Of a DNA stretch of 41,002 bases, positions 24,199 through 31,846 are shown one piece after another. Position numbers and translations under genes: made by a program. The DNA lies in contig CAZSSA010000010.1 in the NCBI GenBank assembly GCA_964609375.1, forward strand, positions 1 to 41,002. Direction: 5' to 3'. This DNA is from CAZDUS01 sp964609375. Its GTDB lineage: Bacteria > Verrucomicrobiota > Kiritimatiellia > CAIKKV01 > CAITUY01. Numbering within the stretch: the stretch's first letter is position 1; every line of letters begins with the position of its first letter. Below the pieces are notes generated by a model, which was not told where the DNA came from, searched no databases, and saw only the letters and a program-made list of their open reading frames with translations.

Positions 24199-25527
24199 AT
24201 GCAATCAAAAATGAAGAAGATCGTTTTCCTGACGGCCATTGGTCTCGTTTGCTTTGGCCTCCTGGGCGCCATTCACTCCACATGGGCAAGCGCCGGCGAC
24301 ACGCCAGCAACAAGCGTCTCCAGCAAGGATATCGGCAGTCAGCCAGCCGCCGCTGCGGACACAGAACAGATCTCCATCTCCCGGGGCATGATCAGTGTTT
24401 TAAAAACCACGGGGATCTACGGATTTATGGCCGGAACGGGCTGGAAATCCCTGGTCATGGTGCTGGCTGGGTGCCTGCTCCTGTATCTGGGCGTCGTCAA
24501 GGACTTTGAACCGTTGCTACTCGTCCCCATCGGGTTCGGAACCATTCTGGTCAACGTGCCTTTCGCGGGGATGGGTTCGGAGCACGGGTTACTGGGAATT
24601 ATCTTCAAGTACGGGATCGAGAACGAACTGTTGCCGCTGATTGTGTTCATGGGCATTGGGGCGCTTTCTGATTTCGGCCCCCTGCTGGCCTGTCCGCGTG
24701 TGGCCATCCTCGGCGCCGCCGCCCAGTTTGGAGTGTTTGGGACACTGTTAGGGGTGGTGGCGCTCAATGCATTGCCCGGATTTGAATTTACCATCAAGGA
24801 GGCCTGCTCGATTGCCATCATTGGTGGCGCTGACGGCCCCACCTCGATTTATGTGGCCGCCAAGTTTGCGCCCCACCTGATGGGATCCATTGCGGTAGCC
24901 GCCTATTCCTACATGGCCCTGGTACCGCTGATCCAACCCCCCATCATGCGCCTGTTGACAACTCCAGCAGAACGACGGATCGTCATGCGCCAGGTTCGCC
25001 CGGTGAGCAAACTCGAGAAGGCCGTCTTTCCGCTGCTGGTCTTGATGTTATGTACTTTATTTCTTCCCTCTGCCCTCCCGTTGATGGGCTGTTTTGCCTT
25101 TGGCAATTTCATCAAGGAAAGCGGCGTCATCGAACGCATTTCGAAGACCTTGCAGAATGAACTGATGAACATCGCCACCGTCTTTCTGGGCCTCGGCGTC
25201 GGCATGCAGATGGCGGCGGATAAATTCATGCAAATCAACACGTTTGGCATCCTCATCCTGGGGTTGCTGGCCTTTTCGCTGGGAACCGCGGGAGGGGTTC
25301 TGTTCGCCAAACTGATGAACGTCTTCAGCAAGAAGAATCCTATCAATCCACTGATTGGTTCTGCAGGCGTCTCAGCCTTCCCCATGGCCGCACGTGTCTC
25401 CAATAAACTCGGCCTGGAGGCAGACCCTCACAATTTCCTGCTGATGCATGCGCTCGGCGCCAATGTCGCCGGTCAAATCGGCTCCGTCGTGGCCGCGGGC
25501 ATCATCCTGGCCATCTTCGCGAACTGA
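24199..25527 (+). CDS. oadB: Na+-translocating decarboxylase beta subunit
   Basis: The product has 442 residues of the OadB/GcdB/MmdB family, the membrane subunit that decarboxylates carboxybiotin and exports Na+. Signatures: LLLVPIGFGTILVNVPFAGMG, VFMGIGALSDFGPLLACPRVAILGAAAQFG, FTIKEACSIAIIGGADGPTSIYVAAKFAP (the conserved GGADGPT with functional Asp) and NPLIGSAGVSAFPMAARVSNKLG. The first 70 or so residues hold an extra hydrophobic segment (residues about 7-29) and an Ala/Ser/Thr-rich stretch before the usual start region, longer than typical OadB. GGGAGGGCATC precedes the ATG, 13 bases after oadA. Its last 26 bases overlap the end of arsC on the other strand. Confidence 0.95.
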   Translation: MQSKMKKIVFLTAIGLVCFGLLGAIHSTWASAGDTPATSVSSKDIGSQPAAAADTEQISISRGMISVLKTTGIYGFMAGTGWKSLVMVLAGCLLLYLGVVKDFEPLLLVPIGFGTILVNVPFAGMGSEHGLLGIIFKYGIENELLPLIVFMGIGALSDFGPLLACPRVAILGAAAQFGVFGTLLGVVALNALPGFEFTIKEACSIAIIGGADGPTSIYVAAKFAPHLMGSIAVAAYSYMALVPLIQPPIMRLLTTPAERRIVMRQVRPVSKLEKAVFPLLVLMLCTLFLPSALPLMGCFAFGNFIKESGVIERISKTLQNELMNIATVFLGLGVGMQMAADKFMQINTFGILILGLLAFSLGTAGGVLFAKLMNVFSKKNPINPLIGSAGVSAFPMAARVSNKLGLEADPHNFLLMHALGANVAGQIGSVVAAGIILAIFAN

Positions 25528-25981
25528 GAACCGGATCAGAATTGATCAGGAGCAACTCGTCCCTGCCGAGCCGCTCCACAACCCTCCTGATCTCATCCCT
25601 CACGCGCCGATAGTGCCCCAGGGCTTCCTCCTCCGACTTCGCCCCCCGCGCCAGCGTCGGGGGATCGTCGAAACCGACATGAATCACCTTCGCCTTGCCT
25701 CTCAACCACATCGGACAGGTCTCATTCGCATGCCCGCAAACCGTCACAACGTAGTCGAAGTCCACCGTATCCAGTTCATCCACCTTCTTGGATCTTTGCC
25801 CGCTAATGTCCACCCCCACTTCGGCCATGACCTTCACGGCCAGCGGATTGAGCCCATGCGTCTCAATCCCCGCTGAGTAGGCCTCAATCACATCCCCCTT
25901 GAGCGCACGCGCCCACCCCTCCGCCATCTGACTTCGACAGGAATTCCCCGTGCAAAGGAAAAGAACCTTCAGGGTCTTCAC
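25502..25981 (-). CDS. arsC: Arsenate reductase, thioredoxin-coupled low-MW phosphatase type
   Basis: The product has 159 residues and reduces arsenate to arsenite. The P-loop LCTGNSCRS has Cys10 and Arg16 (C-x5-R). TVCGHANETCP supplies Cys82 and Cys89. These positions are the same as the catalytic triad of the staphylococcal pI258 enzyme, which regenerates with thioredoxin. The start is a GTG at 25981: AAGGAGG lies 6 bases upstream, and the GTG overlaps the acr3 stop (GTGA), implying translational coupling. A longer in-frame start at 26041 would lie within acr3 and is rejected. The last 26 bases are antisense to the end of oadB. Confidence 0.94.
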   Translation of the reverse strand: MKTLKVLFLCTGNSCRSQMAEGWARALKGDVIEAYSAGIETHGLNPLAVKVMAEVGVDISGQRSKKVDELDTVDFDYVVTVCGHANETCPMWLRGKAKVIHVGFDDPPTLARGAKSEEEALGHYRRVRDEIRRVVERLGRDELLLINSDPVLSSRRWPG

Positions 25982-27180
25982 GTCACGCCTCCTTCTTGCC
26001 TGAACCACCCCTGCGTCCTCAGGCATATCTTCACCAGCCATAACATCACCGGCACTTCAATCAGCACCCCGACCACCGTCGCCAGCGCAGCACCCGATGA
26101 CAACCCGAACAACATCGTCGCCGTGGCAATCGCCACCTCGAAGTGGTTCGAGGCGCCAATCATGGCCGCAGGAGCCGCATCACAATAGGGCAACTTGAGC
26201 CACTTCGCCCACCCATACCCCAACCAGAATATCAGCATCGTCTGAATGAACAGCGGAATCGCAATCCAGAGAATGGTCAGCGGATTGGCCAGAATCGTCT
26301 CTCCCTTGAAACTGAACAACAGCACCAACGTGGTCAGCAGGGCAATGATCGTGATGGGAGTCAACACGTGCAGGAACTTCTCCCTGAACCAGGTCTCGCC
26401 CTTGGCCTGGATGATCCACTTGCGCGACAGATATCCGCACACCAGCGGCAGGGCCACATAGATCGCGATGGAGAGTAACAACGCCTGCCAGGGCACCGGC
26501 AAACGCCCGACGCCCAACAGGAACCCTCCCAGCACTCCATAAAGCAAAAGCATGGAGAGCGAATTGATGGCCACCATGATCAGGGTCAACCCGTCATTGC
26601 CGCGCGCCAGATACCCCCATACCAGCACCATCGCCGTGCAAGGCGCAATGCCCAGAAGAATACACCCGGCAAAATAACTACGCCACAACGGAACCTGCAG
26701 CATCTTGACGCCCTCATGCCACACCACCGTCCCAGCCCCATGCGTTGCCCCCACGGCAAGATCGAGCCCAAAGGGCATTTTAACAAGATCGGTCGCCTCG
26801 GCCCCAATCAGGCCACGGAACAGAACCCCCAGAAACAGCAGCGCAATGCCATACATGGTAAAGGGCTTGATGGCCCAATTGACAAATAACGTCAGCCAAA
26901 CCGGTTTCCCGCTCTTGCCGGCCTTGACCACCGACGCGAAATCGATCTTGACCATGATGGGATACATCATGAAGAAGAGGCAGATCGCAATGGGAATAGA
27001 CACCACCGGGGCGTCATTGACATAGACGGCCATGCCATCCAGCGTTCTGGCCAGTCCCGGGGCCAGTTTCCCCAGCACAATCCCGCCCACAATGCACAGC
27101 GCCACCCAGACCGTCAGATATCGCTCAAACACATTCGTCAACTTACGCTCACCGTCACTTTTCCCATCTCTGCTCATCAT
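25978..27180 (-). CDS. acr3: Arsenite efflux transporter Acr3
   Basis: The product has 400 residues with about ten membrane helices, and exports arsenite. Family motifs: YPIMVKIDFASV, LFVNWAIKPFTMYGIALLFLG, LLGIAPCTAMVLVWGYLARGND (Cys181, the conserved helix-4 Cys), AINSLSMLLLYG and AAPAAMIGASNHFEVAIATATMLFG. It is about 40-50 residues longer than simple bacterial Acr3. The extra length comes mostly from a segment between helices 3 and 4 (GLIGAEATDLVKMPFGLDLA to VKMLQVPLW) and an N-terminal polar extension. GGGGATTC precedes ATGs at 27180 and 27177. It ends in a 4-base overlap with arsC. Confidence 0.95.
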   Translation of the reverse strand: MMSRDGKSDGERKLTNVFERYLTVWVALCIVGGIVLGKLAPGLARTLDGMAVYVNDAPVVSIPIAICLFFMMYPIMVKIDFASVVKAGKSGKPVWLTLFVNWAIKPFTMYGIALLFLGVLFRGLIGAEATDLVKMPFGLDLAVGATHGAGTVVWHEGVKMLQVPLWRSYFAGCILLGIAPCTAMVLVWGYLARGNDGLTLIMVAINSLSMLLLYGVLGGFLLGVGRLPVPWQALLLSIAIYVALPLVCGYLSRKWIIQAKGETWFREKFLHVLTPITIIALLTTLVLLFSFKGETILANPLTILWIAIPLFIQTMLIFWLGYGWAKWLKLPYCDAAPAAMIGASNHFEVAIATATMLFGLSSGAALATVVGVLIEVPVMLWLVKICLRTQGWFRQEGGVT

Positions 27181-27203
27181 GAATCCCCTTTCTTTTCACG
27201 CCA

Positions 27204-27905
27204 CTATCTCGCCGTGTAGATCAGATAGAGTCCACCGAGAAGCACCAGCGCCCCGCACACTTTTTTCAAGATCACCGCCCCCCGGGATGTCTCGCTCCAA
27301 TTGAGGTAATGCTGAACAACCTCCGTAAAGGTGCCTGCCAGGACAATCACCGCACAGTGCCCCACCCCGTAAAACACGAGCAGGAGAATCCCGTACGGGA
27401 GATTCGTCGCCGCCAGCTTGAACGACACCGCCAACATGGGCGCCATGAAGGCAAAGGTGCAGGGACCAAGCGCTATACCAAAGACCAAACCAAGGATAAA
27501 CGCCGCCAGCATCCCCTTGCGCTTCATCTCCGGATTGGCGGCGTCCGGCAATGGCAATCGAAGGGCGTCGAGCAAGTAGAGCCCCACCACAAGGAAAACA
27601 ACAGCCACCGCATAATTACCCCAGCGTCCGACATCACCCAGCATCCGCCCGGCGGCCGCCGTGATCGCCCCGATCACACCAATGGTGATCAGAATGCCGA
27701 CCGAGAAAAGAAGGGAGATCGTGAACGCCCGCCGGGTCGTGATCCGGCCCTGCTGATCGATGAATCCCACAATCAGCGGAATGCTCGCCAAATGACAGGG
27801 ACTCAGCAAAATACTGAGCACGCCCCACACAAAGGCTGCCCCTAGCGCGACTCCATCCGATCCCTCAACGGCTCGTGACAGGCCTGTAAAAAGGCTTTCG
27901 ATCAT
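27204..27905 (-). CDS. CcdA/DsbD-like transmembrane electron carrier
   Basis: The product has 233 residues and six predicted membrane helices. Two conserved Cys lie in duplicated motifs, LLSPCHLASIPLIVGFI (Cys37) and ALGPCTFAFMAPMLA (Cys149), the CcdA pattern for passing electrons across the membrane. Its ATG (27905) overlaps the stop of the thioredoxin gene (ATGA), so the two are coupled, and both lie in the ars operon. It may feed electrons to the anchored thioredoxin or another redox partner; this is inference. The coding region upstream of the start is a 7-bp repeat array, so a longer form from 27965 is not credible. Confidence 0.88.
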   Translation of the reverse strand: MIESLFTGLSRAVEGSDGVALGAAFVWGVLSILLSPCHLASIPLIVGFIDQQGRITTRRAFTISLLFSVGILITIGVIGAITAAAGRMLGDVGRWGNYAVAVVFLVVGLYLLDALRLPLPDAANPEMKRKGMLAAFILGLVFGIALGPCTFAFMAPMLAVSFKLAATNLPYGILLLVFYGVGHCAVIVLAGTFTEVVQHYLNWSETSRGAVILKKVCGALVLLGGLYLIYTAR

Positions 27906-28447
27906 TCTGGATTCTGACTCCTGGCTTCTGGATTCTGCGCCAACTCCACTCCCAGTTCTTTCCACTTGGCAAGGATGTCCTCCTTGCCGAAAAACCCCTC
28001 GTGCCGGAACAGTTCCTTGCCTTGCGCGTCATAGAAGATCTGCGTCGGGATCACGTTGATCCCGACCTTCTTCCCCGCCTCCGGATTCTCCCACACATCA
28101 ATGAACTCAACATCCATCTTTCCGGCATAGGACTTTTTCAGGTCTTCCAGAATGGGCGCCATCATCTTGCAGGGAACACATCTCCCCGCGCCAAGATCCA
28201 CCAACCGGGGCAACGCTTTTAACACCGGAGCCGCTTCCAGGATGACGGCGTTGGTTACGGGCGCCGCCATGGCGACAGGCGCTTTGCCCGCCGTCACTGG
28301 CTTCTTCCCATCGTTCTTGGCGATCAGCACCCCTGCCACAGCCAATGTCACGATAATCCAGATCCACTTGCCCCGCCCGCTACGGCAACTTCCTGCACCG
28401 CACCCGCAGTCGTAGCCATGGCCGTTATGTTTTTCCGATTCTTTCAT
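27902..28447 (-). CDS. Membrane-anchored thioredoxin-like protein
   Basis: The product has 181 residues. The N-terminus is Cys/Gly-rich (DCGCGAGSCRSGRG, C14, C16, C21), followed by one transmembrane helix (about 28-44). The thioredoxin domain (about 75-165) has active site GRCVPCKMMAPIL (Cys90 and Cys93; CVPC instead of CGPC) and a cis-Pro in VIPTQIF. The anchor puts the thioredoxin domain on the periplasmic side if positive residues before the helix stay inside. It is a likely electron donor linked with the CcdA-like protein. The C-terminal QNPEARSQNPE is encoded by heptamer array G and is probably a late addition. The start at 28447 is the first in-frame ATG. Confidence 0.9.
   Translation of the reverse strand: MKESEKHNGHGYDCGCGAGSCRSGRGKWIWIIVTLAVAGVLIAKNDGKKPVTAGKAPVAMAAPVTNAVILEAAPVLKALPRLVDLGAGRCVPCKMMAPILEDLKKSYAGKMDVEFIDVWENPEAGKKVGINVIPTQIFYDAQGKELFRHEGFFGKEDILAKWKELGVELAQNPEARSQNPE
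27905..27939. repeat. Heptamer tandem array G (inside coding sequence)
   Basis: Units ttctgga, ttctgac, tcctggc, ttctgga and ttctgcg cover the junction between the thioredoxin and CcdA-like genes. Unlike the other arrays it is translated, as a 7-residue repeat QNPEARS-QNPE. Confidence 0.8.
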
Positions 28448-28489
28448 TCATCCCTCTCTTTGCGTTCGTCGCACCTTGTCGAGAACCGC

Positions 28490-28723
28490 TTACCCCAAAT
28501 ATTTCTTAACCTCATCAATCCCCAGCACCTTCCCGGCGCTCTTCACCACCCCGTCCACTACCAGCGCCGGCGTGGTCATCACGGCGAATTTCATGATCTC
28601 CTGAATCTTCTCGACCTTCTCGATCGTCGCCTCGATGCCCAACCCCTTAACCGCCTCCTCCGTATTGACCAGCAGTGTTTTGCACTTCGAACAACCCGTT
28701 CCCAATATCTGGATTCTCTTCAT
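28490..28723 (-). CDS. Small redox-active disulfide protein (thioredoxin_3 family)
   Basis: The product has 77 residues with a glutaredoxin/thioredoxin-like fold of the TM0996 type: MKRIQILGTGCSKCKTLL (Cys11 and Cys14), then VEKIQEIMKFAVMTTPALVVDGVVKSAGKV with the cis-Pro of TTPALVV. These cytoplasmic proteins commonly accompany ArsP-type permeases and arsenic genes. The ATG at 28723 has AAAGG 7 bases upstream; a GTG at 28744 overlapping the permease stop is an alternative. It is the third visible gene of the ars operon. Confidence 0.92.
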   Translation of the reverse strand: MKRIQILGTGCSKCKTLLVNTEEAVKGLGIEATIEKVEKIQEIMKFAVMTTPALVVDGVVKSAGKVLGIDEVKKYLG

Positions 28724-28740
28724 GAATTTGCCTTTTTCCT

Positions 28741-29751
28741 TCACATCATCGCGTTAAACAGATATCCCACCGCCATGATTCCTATCGCCACCACACCAAA
28801 GAACACGGCAACCAGCCGGGGTTTGAGCACTTTACGGAGAATGATCGCCTCCGGCAGGGATAGCGCAATCACCGCCATCATGAAGGCCAGTACGGTCCCC
28901 AGCGCCGCCCCCTTCCCCAGCAAGGCCTGCACGATCGGGATAATGCCCGCCGCATTGGAATACATCGGCACGCCAATGACTACCGCCAGCGGCACAGACC
29001 ACCACGCCCCCTTGCCCATGATGGAGGCCATGAAATTCTCAGGAACATACCCATGGATCCCCGCACCCACACCAATACCAATCAGCACATAAAGCCACAC
29101 TTTCCCGACAATATCCCGCACCGCATCGACGCCCATCCGGACGCGATCCGCCCAAACCAGTTGTCCTTCATCAATGCCCGCTGTCGATCCGGTTGCATAG
29201 ACCCAGTCCTCAACATGTCGTTCCATTTTCAAGCGCCCAATGATCCAGCCGGCCACCATGGCAATCATCAGCCCCATGCCCAGATAGATGGCGGCGACCT
29301 TCCAGCCAAACATACCGAACAATAGGACAAGTGCGATTTCATTCACCATGGGCGCGGAGATCAGAAAGGAGAGCGTTACGCCCAGCGGCACACCTGCCGT
29401 TACAAACCCAATAAAAAGGGGAACAGCGGAACAGGAGCAAAACGGAGTCACAATACCCAGCAAGGCCGCCAGAACATTCCCAACGGATTCGCGCTTGCCC
29501 GCGAGTATACGGCGCGTCCGCTCGGGCGTAAAAAAGGAACGAAGAATGCCTACACCAAAGACAACCAAGGCAAGCAGCATCAGCACCTTGGGTGTTTCGA
29601 AAATAAAGAATTCCACACTGGTCGCCAAAGACGATCCTGCCTTCAAGCCAAGGAGCGCATAGGTAAGCCATGCGGCAACGGACGCAAGGCTTCGATACAA
29701 CACCCCCCACGCAGCGAGTCCCAATCCGACCCATAGAAAGTATCTTTTCAC
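28741..29751 (-). CDS. arsP: ArsP-like permease (DUF318/PF03773 family)
   Basis: The product has 336 residues and eight or more hydrophobic helices. VTPFCSCSAVPLFIGFVTAGVPLGVTLSFLISAPMVNEIA is the family core with the paired Cys105/Cys107. VIGVPMYSNAAGIIPIVQALLGKG is the second half-repeat. ArsP-type members export trivalent organoarsenicals; others have unknown cargo. The start is taken as GTG 29751, which has a perfect GGGAGGG 5 bases upstream; this leaves 16 bases after arsR. An ATG at 29787 would overlap arsR by 20 bases and lacks a ribosome site. Confidence 0.88.
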   Translation of the reverse strand: MKRYFLWVGLGLAAWGVLYRSLASVAAWLTYALLGLKAGSSLATSVEFFIFETPKVLMLLALVVFGVGILRSFFTPERTRRILAGKRESVGNVLAALLGIVTPFCSCSAVPLFIGFVTAGVPLGVTLSFLISAPMVNEIALVLLFGMFGWKVAAIYLGMGLMIAMVAGWIIGRLKMERHVEDWVYATGSTAGIDEGQLVWADRVRMGVDAVRDIVGKVWLYVLIGIGVGAGIHGYVPENFMASIMGKGAWWSVPLAVVIGVPMYSNAAGIIPIVQALLGKGAALGTVLAFMMAVIALSLPEAIILRKVLKPRLVAVFFGVVAIGIMAVGYLFNAMM

Positions 29752-29767
29752 TGCTTCCCTCCCGTTG

Positions 29768-30100
29768 TCAGCCCCCGCCATCGCCAACCAGACGCCGGTG
29801 CGATTCCGCTGTCGAGCGCATCACCGACTCCGCACAGGCAAAAAAATCCGCCACACAGGGACATTTCAAACTATAGAAAACCTGCACCCCGCGCTTCTCA
29901 TCCTGGACAATGCCGGCATTTTTGAGAACCGAGAGATGCTTGGATACCGTCGACATATCCGACCCCACCCACTCCCGAATCTCGCAAACACATCGCGGTC
30001 CGGCTTTCAACTCATCCACAATCCTTAAGCGGGCGGGATGTGCCAATGCCTTCATGATCCTGGCTCTCTCAAGGTATAACGCCTGTCGCCGACTTCCCAT
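29768..30100 (-). CDS. arsR: ArsR/SmtB-family arsenic-responsive repressor
   Basis: The product has 110 residues with a winged helix-turn-helix: IMKALAHPARLRIVDELKAGPRCVCEIREWVGSDMSTVSKHLSVLKNAGIV. Cys37 and Cys39 (CVCEI) lie at the start of the DNA-recognition region, where ArsR proteins bind As(III). Three more Cys near the C-terminus (C80, C82, C89 in KCPCVADFFACAES) could complete the site, a layout seen in some environmental ArsR proteins. It should release its operator when arsenite or antimonite binds. AGGAGAGAGTT precedes the ATG. It is the first gene of the ars operon and probably controls itself and the six genes below. Confidence 0.95.
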   Translation of the reverse strand: MGSRRQALYLERARIMKALAHPARLRIVDELKAGPRCVCEIREWVGSDMSTVSKHLSVLKNAGIVQDEKRGVQVFYSLKCPCVADFFACAESVMRSTAESHRRLVGDGGG

Positions 30101-30120
30101 AACTCTCTCCTGCTAACGTT

Positions 30121-30158
30121 TCAATACTTGGCCATATTGCCAAATAAGCAAGTATTGA
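30121..30158 (-). promoter_or_regulatory. ArsR operator/promoter: nested inverted repeats
   Basis: TCAATACTTG (30121-30130) and CAAGTATTGA (30149-30158) are perfect 10-bp inverted arms. A second dyad, TTGGC/GCCAA, is nested between them (30128-30142). On the minus strand TTGATC (from 30161), 17 bases and CAATAT form a possible promoter within the same segment, 36-60 bases upstream of arsR. Repressor binding here would block RNA polymerase. Confidence 0.75.
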
Positions 30159-30278
30159 TCAACCCCTTTCCTGAAGCATTCGAATCAGAGGGCGTACTCC
30201 GGGTTTGGCGATTTTCGACAGAAGGGGGGGGGGACAGCCGTGACCCGCCGTGATTCGGTTTCCGGCAGCCCGCTGCAG

Positions 30279-30333
30279 GCCCGCCTTTTAAATCCTCACG
30301 ACGTCAAGACCGCATTGGCGACCAAAGGCAGCA
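30279..30333. repeat. 55-bp contig-end duplication, left of second gap
   Basis: These 55 bases (gcccgccttttaaatcc... to ...ccaaaggcagca) are identical to 30434-30488, which is the 3' end of the isomerase gene beyond the gap. This copy is preceded by unrelated sequence. Bases 30162-30278 hold no gene; they include a 10-G run near 30227. Confidence 0.9.
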
Positions 30334-30433
30334 NNNNNNNNNNNNNNNNNNNNNNNNNNNNNNNNNNNNNNNNNNNNNNNNNNNNNNNNNNNNNNNNNNN
30401 NNNNNNNNNNNNNNNNNNNNNNNNNNNNNNNNN
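30334..30433. other. Assembly gap (100 N)
   Basis: A run of exactly 100 N separates the ars contig from the carbohydrate contig. The identical 55-bp flanks argue that the two contigs overlap, or that the join is through a repeat; order across it is not proven by the sequence. The 30101-30442 stretch therefore holds the operator, a short non-coding tract and this gap. Confidence 0.98.
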
Positions 30434-30442
30434 GCCCGCCTT

Positions 30443-31846
30443 TTAAATCCTCACGACGTCAAGACCGCATTGGCGACCAAAGGCAGCAACGGCATCGGCG
30501 CGGTCGCCGAGAACCAACGCGCTGTGATGTGTGCCGCCCGCCCGGGAATAGGACTCCAGGAACAGCGCCACCGGAACGCCCGGCCGAACCCAGGTGCGCA
30601 CCACGTCACGCATGGCCGGATCGAGCGAGGCATCCTCGGCCAGTACCTCGACGGGGGCGACGATCAACGAGAAGGTGTCGTCCGGGCCGGGGACAAGATT
30701 GACGAATACGGCAGGGCCGGGCTTGGCGACGCAGGTCAGGATGGCCGGATCCAGCGAGCCGCCGCCGAAGAATGGCTTGGCAATGACGCGCGGGCGCTCA
30801 CCGGCCACCGTCGGACTGATCTCGCCCATATGCGAAAGGAACAGACTGTTGCCGGCCCAGTCGGCGCAGAAGATTTCGGTGAAGGTCACGGCGCCGAAGG
30901 CGCGGGCCAGGGCACCAACCAGCGAGGCAGTCAACACGTCGCCCTCCCCGGCATAGCCGAGCCCCCGCCCCATAGCCTTGGAGATCTCGAAGAATGGCAT
31001 GGTGTTGGCCGGCCGGTCGCCGCGGTTGAAGGCCTGGAAGTTGACGCTTAGCCCGCGGTAGCCGCCCTCGTCCAAGATCCGGCGCAGCCCCAGCCCGACG
31101 CGCACGGAGCGCGCATGGGCCTCGGCGGAAAGCTCGCAGGCGTAACGCCGGCGATCCTCCGCAACCTCTTGCTCCACCTCGGCGTCGGTCACCTTGCTGA
31201 TCGCCGCGTCAAGCATCTCGAGCCCGACCTGCCTGACGCTGACGCCCAGCTTGGAGGCCAGCAAGTCCTCGGCCACGGCAAAGTCACCCATGCCGGCAAA
31301 AGCATCGCCAACACGCAGGATGCGGCTCCCGCGCAGGGACTTCGCCCCCACGGCGGCGCACACCAGATCCGCCGTCCGGTCCAGCAGGGTCGGATCGGCG
31401 TCGTGGCCGGCAACAATCTCAAAATCACGCCGGTGCCGGCGCAGCATGGAGGCAAAGTCCATCACCCCATGCACACCGTGGTTGTACATGATGCGGTCGG
31501 CATGGGCGCCGACCCCGAAATCGGCATCCATCGTGGTGTCAAGGATGACGATGGGAAGCTTCGTCTTCAGGCAGGCATCAATCGCCTCCAGCGAGGGCGA
31601 ATAGGCAAGATGCACCGTGACGATGCACTCGACCCCGGCAGCCTCGAACTGGCCGATGACGGCCTTGAATTCGTCGGCCACACGGCAGACCGGCGCGGTT
31701 TGCACCTCCAGCCCACGCGCCTCAAGCCCGTCGGCAATACGCTTGACGAAACCGTCGAATCCCGCCCGGCAGGCGGGCATCAGGTCGTCGTAGAGTTTCA
31801 GGTAAAAAGGCAGAAAACCGACTTTGGGACGAGGGGAAGTCATCAT
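30443..31846 (-). CDS. L-arabinose-isomerase-like sugar isomerase
   Basis: The product has 467 residues of the AraA/FucI superfamily, which interconverts aldoses and ketoses with Mn2+. Four likely metal/catalytic residues are visible: Glu301 in GLGYAGEGDVLTA, Glu324 in FTEIFCADW, His339 in FLSHMGEISP, and His440/441 in RAGGTHHSALVLGD. They correspond to Glu306, Glu333, His350 and His450 of E. coli AraA. The region between them differs a lot from AraA (FTEIFCADWAGNSLF replaces FMEDYTYHF), so the substrate is probably not L-arabinose. ATG 31846 overlaps the amidohydrolase stop by 4 bases and has AAAGGG 6 bases upstream. It is the last gene of operon C; the C-terminus is complete just beyond the gap. 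Confidence 0.82.
   Translation of the reverse strand: MMTSPRPKVGFLPFYLKLYDDLMPACRAGFDGFVKRIADGLEARGLEVQTAPVCRVADEFKAVIGQFEAAGVECIVTVHLAYSPSLEAIDACLKTKLPIVILDTTMDADFGVGAHADRIMYNHGVHGVMDFASMLRRHRRDFEIVAGHDADPTLLDRTADLVCAAVGAKSLRGSRILRVGDAFAGMGDFAVAEDLLASKLGVSVRQVGLEMLDAAISKVTDAEVEQEVAEDRRRYACELSAEAHARSVRVGLGLRRILDEGGYRGLSVNFQAFNRGDRPANTMPFFEISKAMGRGLGYAGEGDVLTASLVGALARAFGAVTFTEIFCADWAGNSLFLSHMGEISPTVAGERPRVIAKPFFGGGSLDPAILTCVAKPGPAVFVNLVPGPDDTFSLIVAPVEVLAEDASLDPAMRDVVRTWVRPGVPVALFLESYSRAGGTHHSALVLGDRADAVAAFGRQCGLDVVRI

Noticed and set aside
30434..30488. A direct repeat around the second gap that could be an attachment site of a mobile element
   Set aside because: Same 55-bp length as at the first gap and immediately adjacent to the N run, so an assembly overlap is the simpler explanation; no integrase is present.
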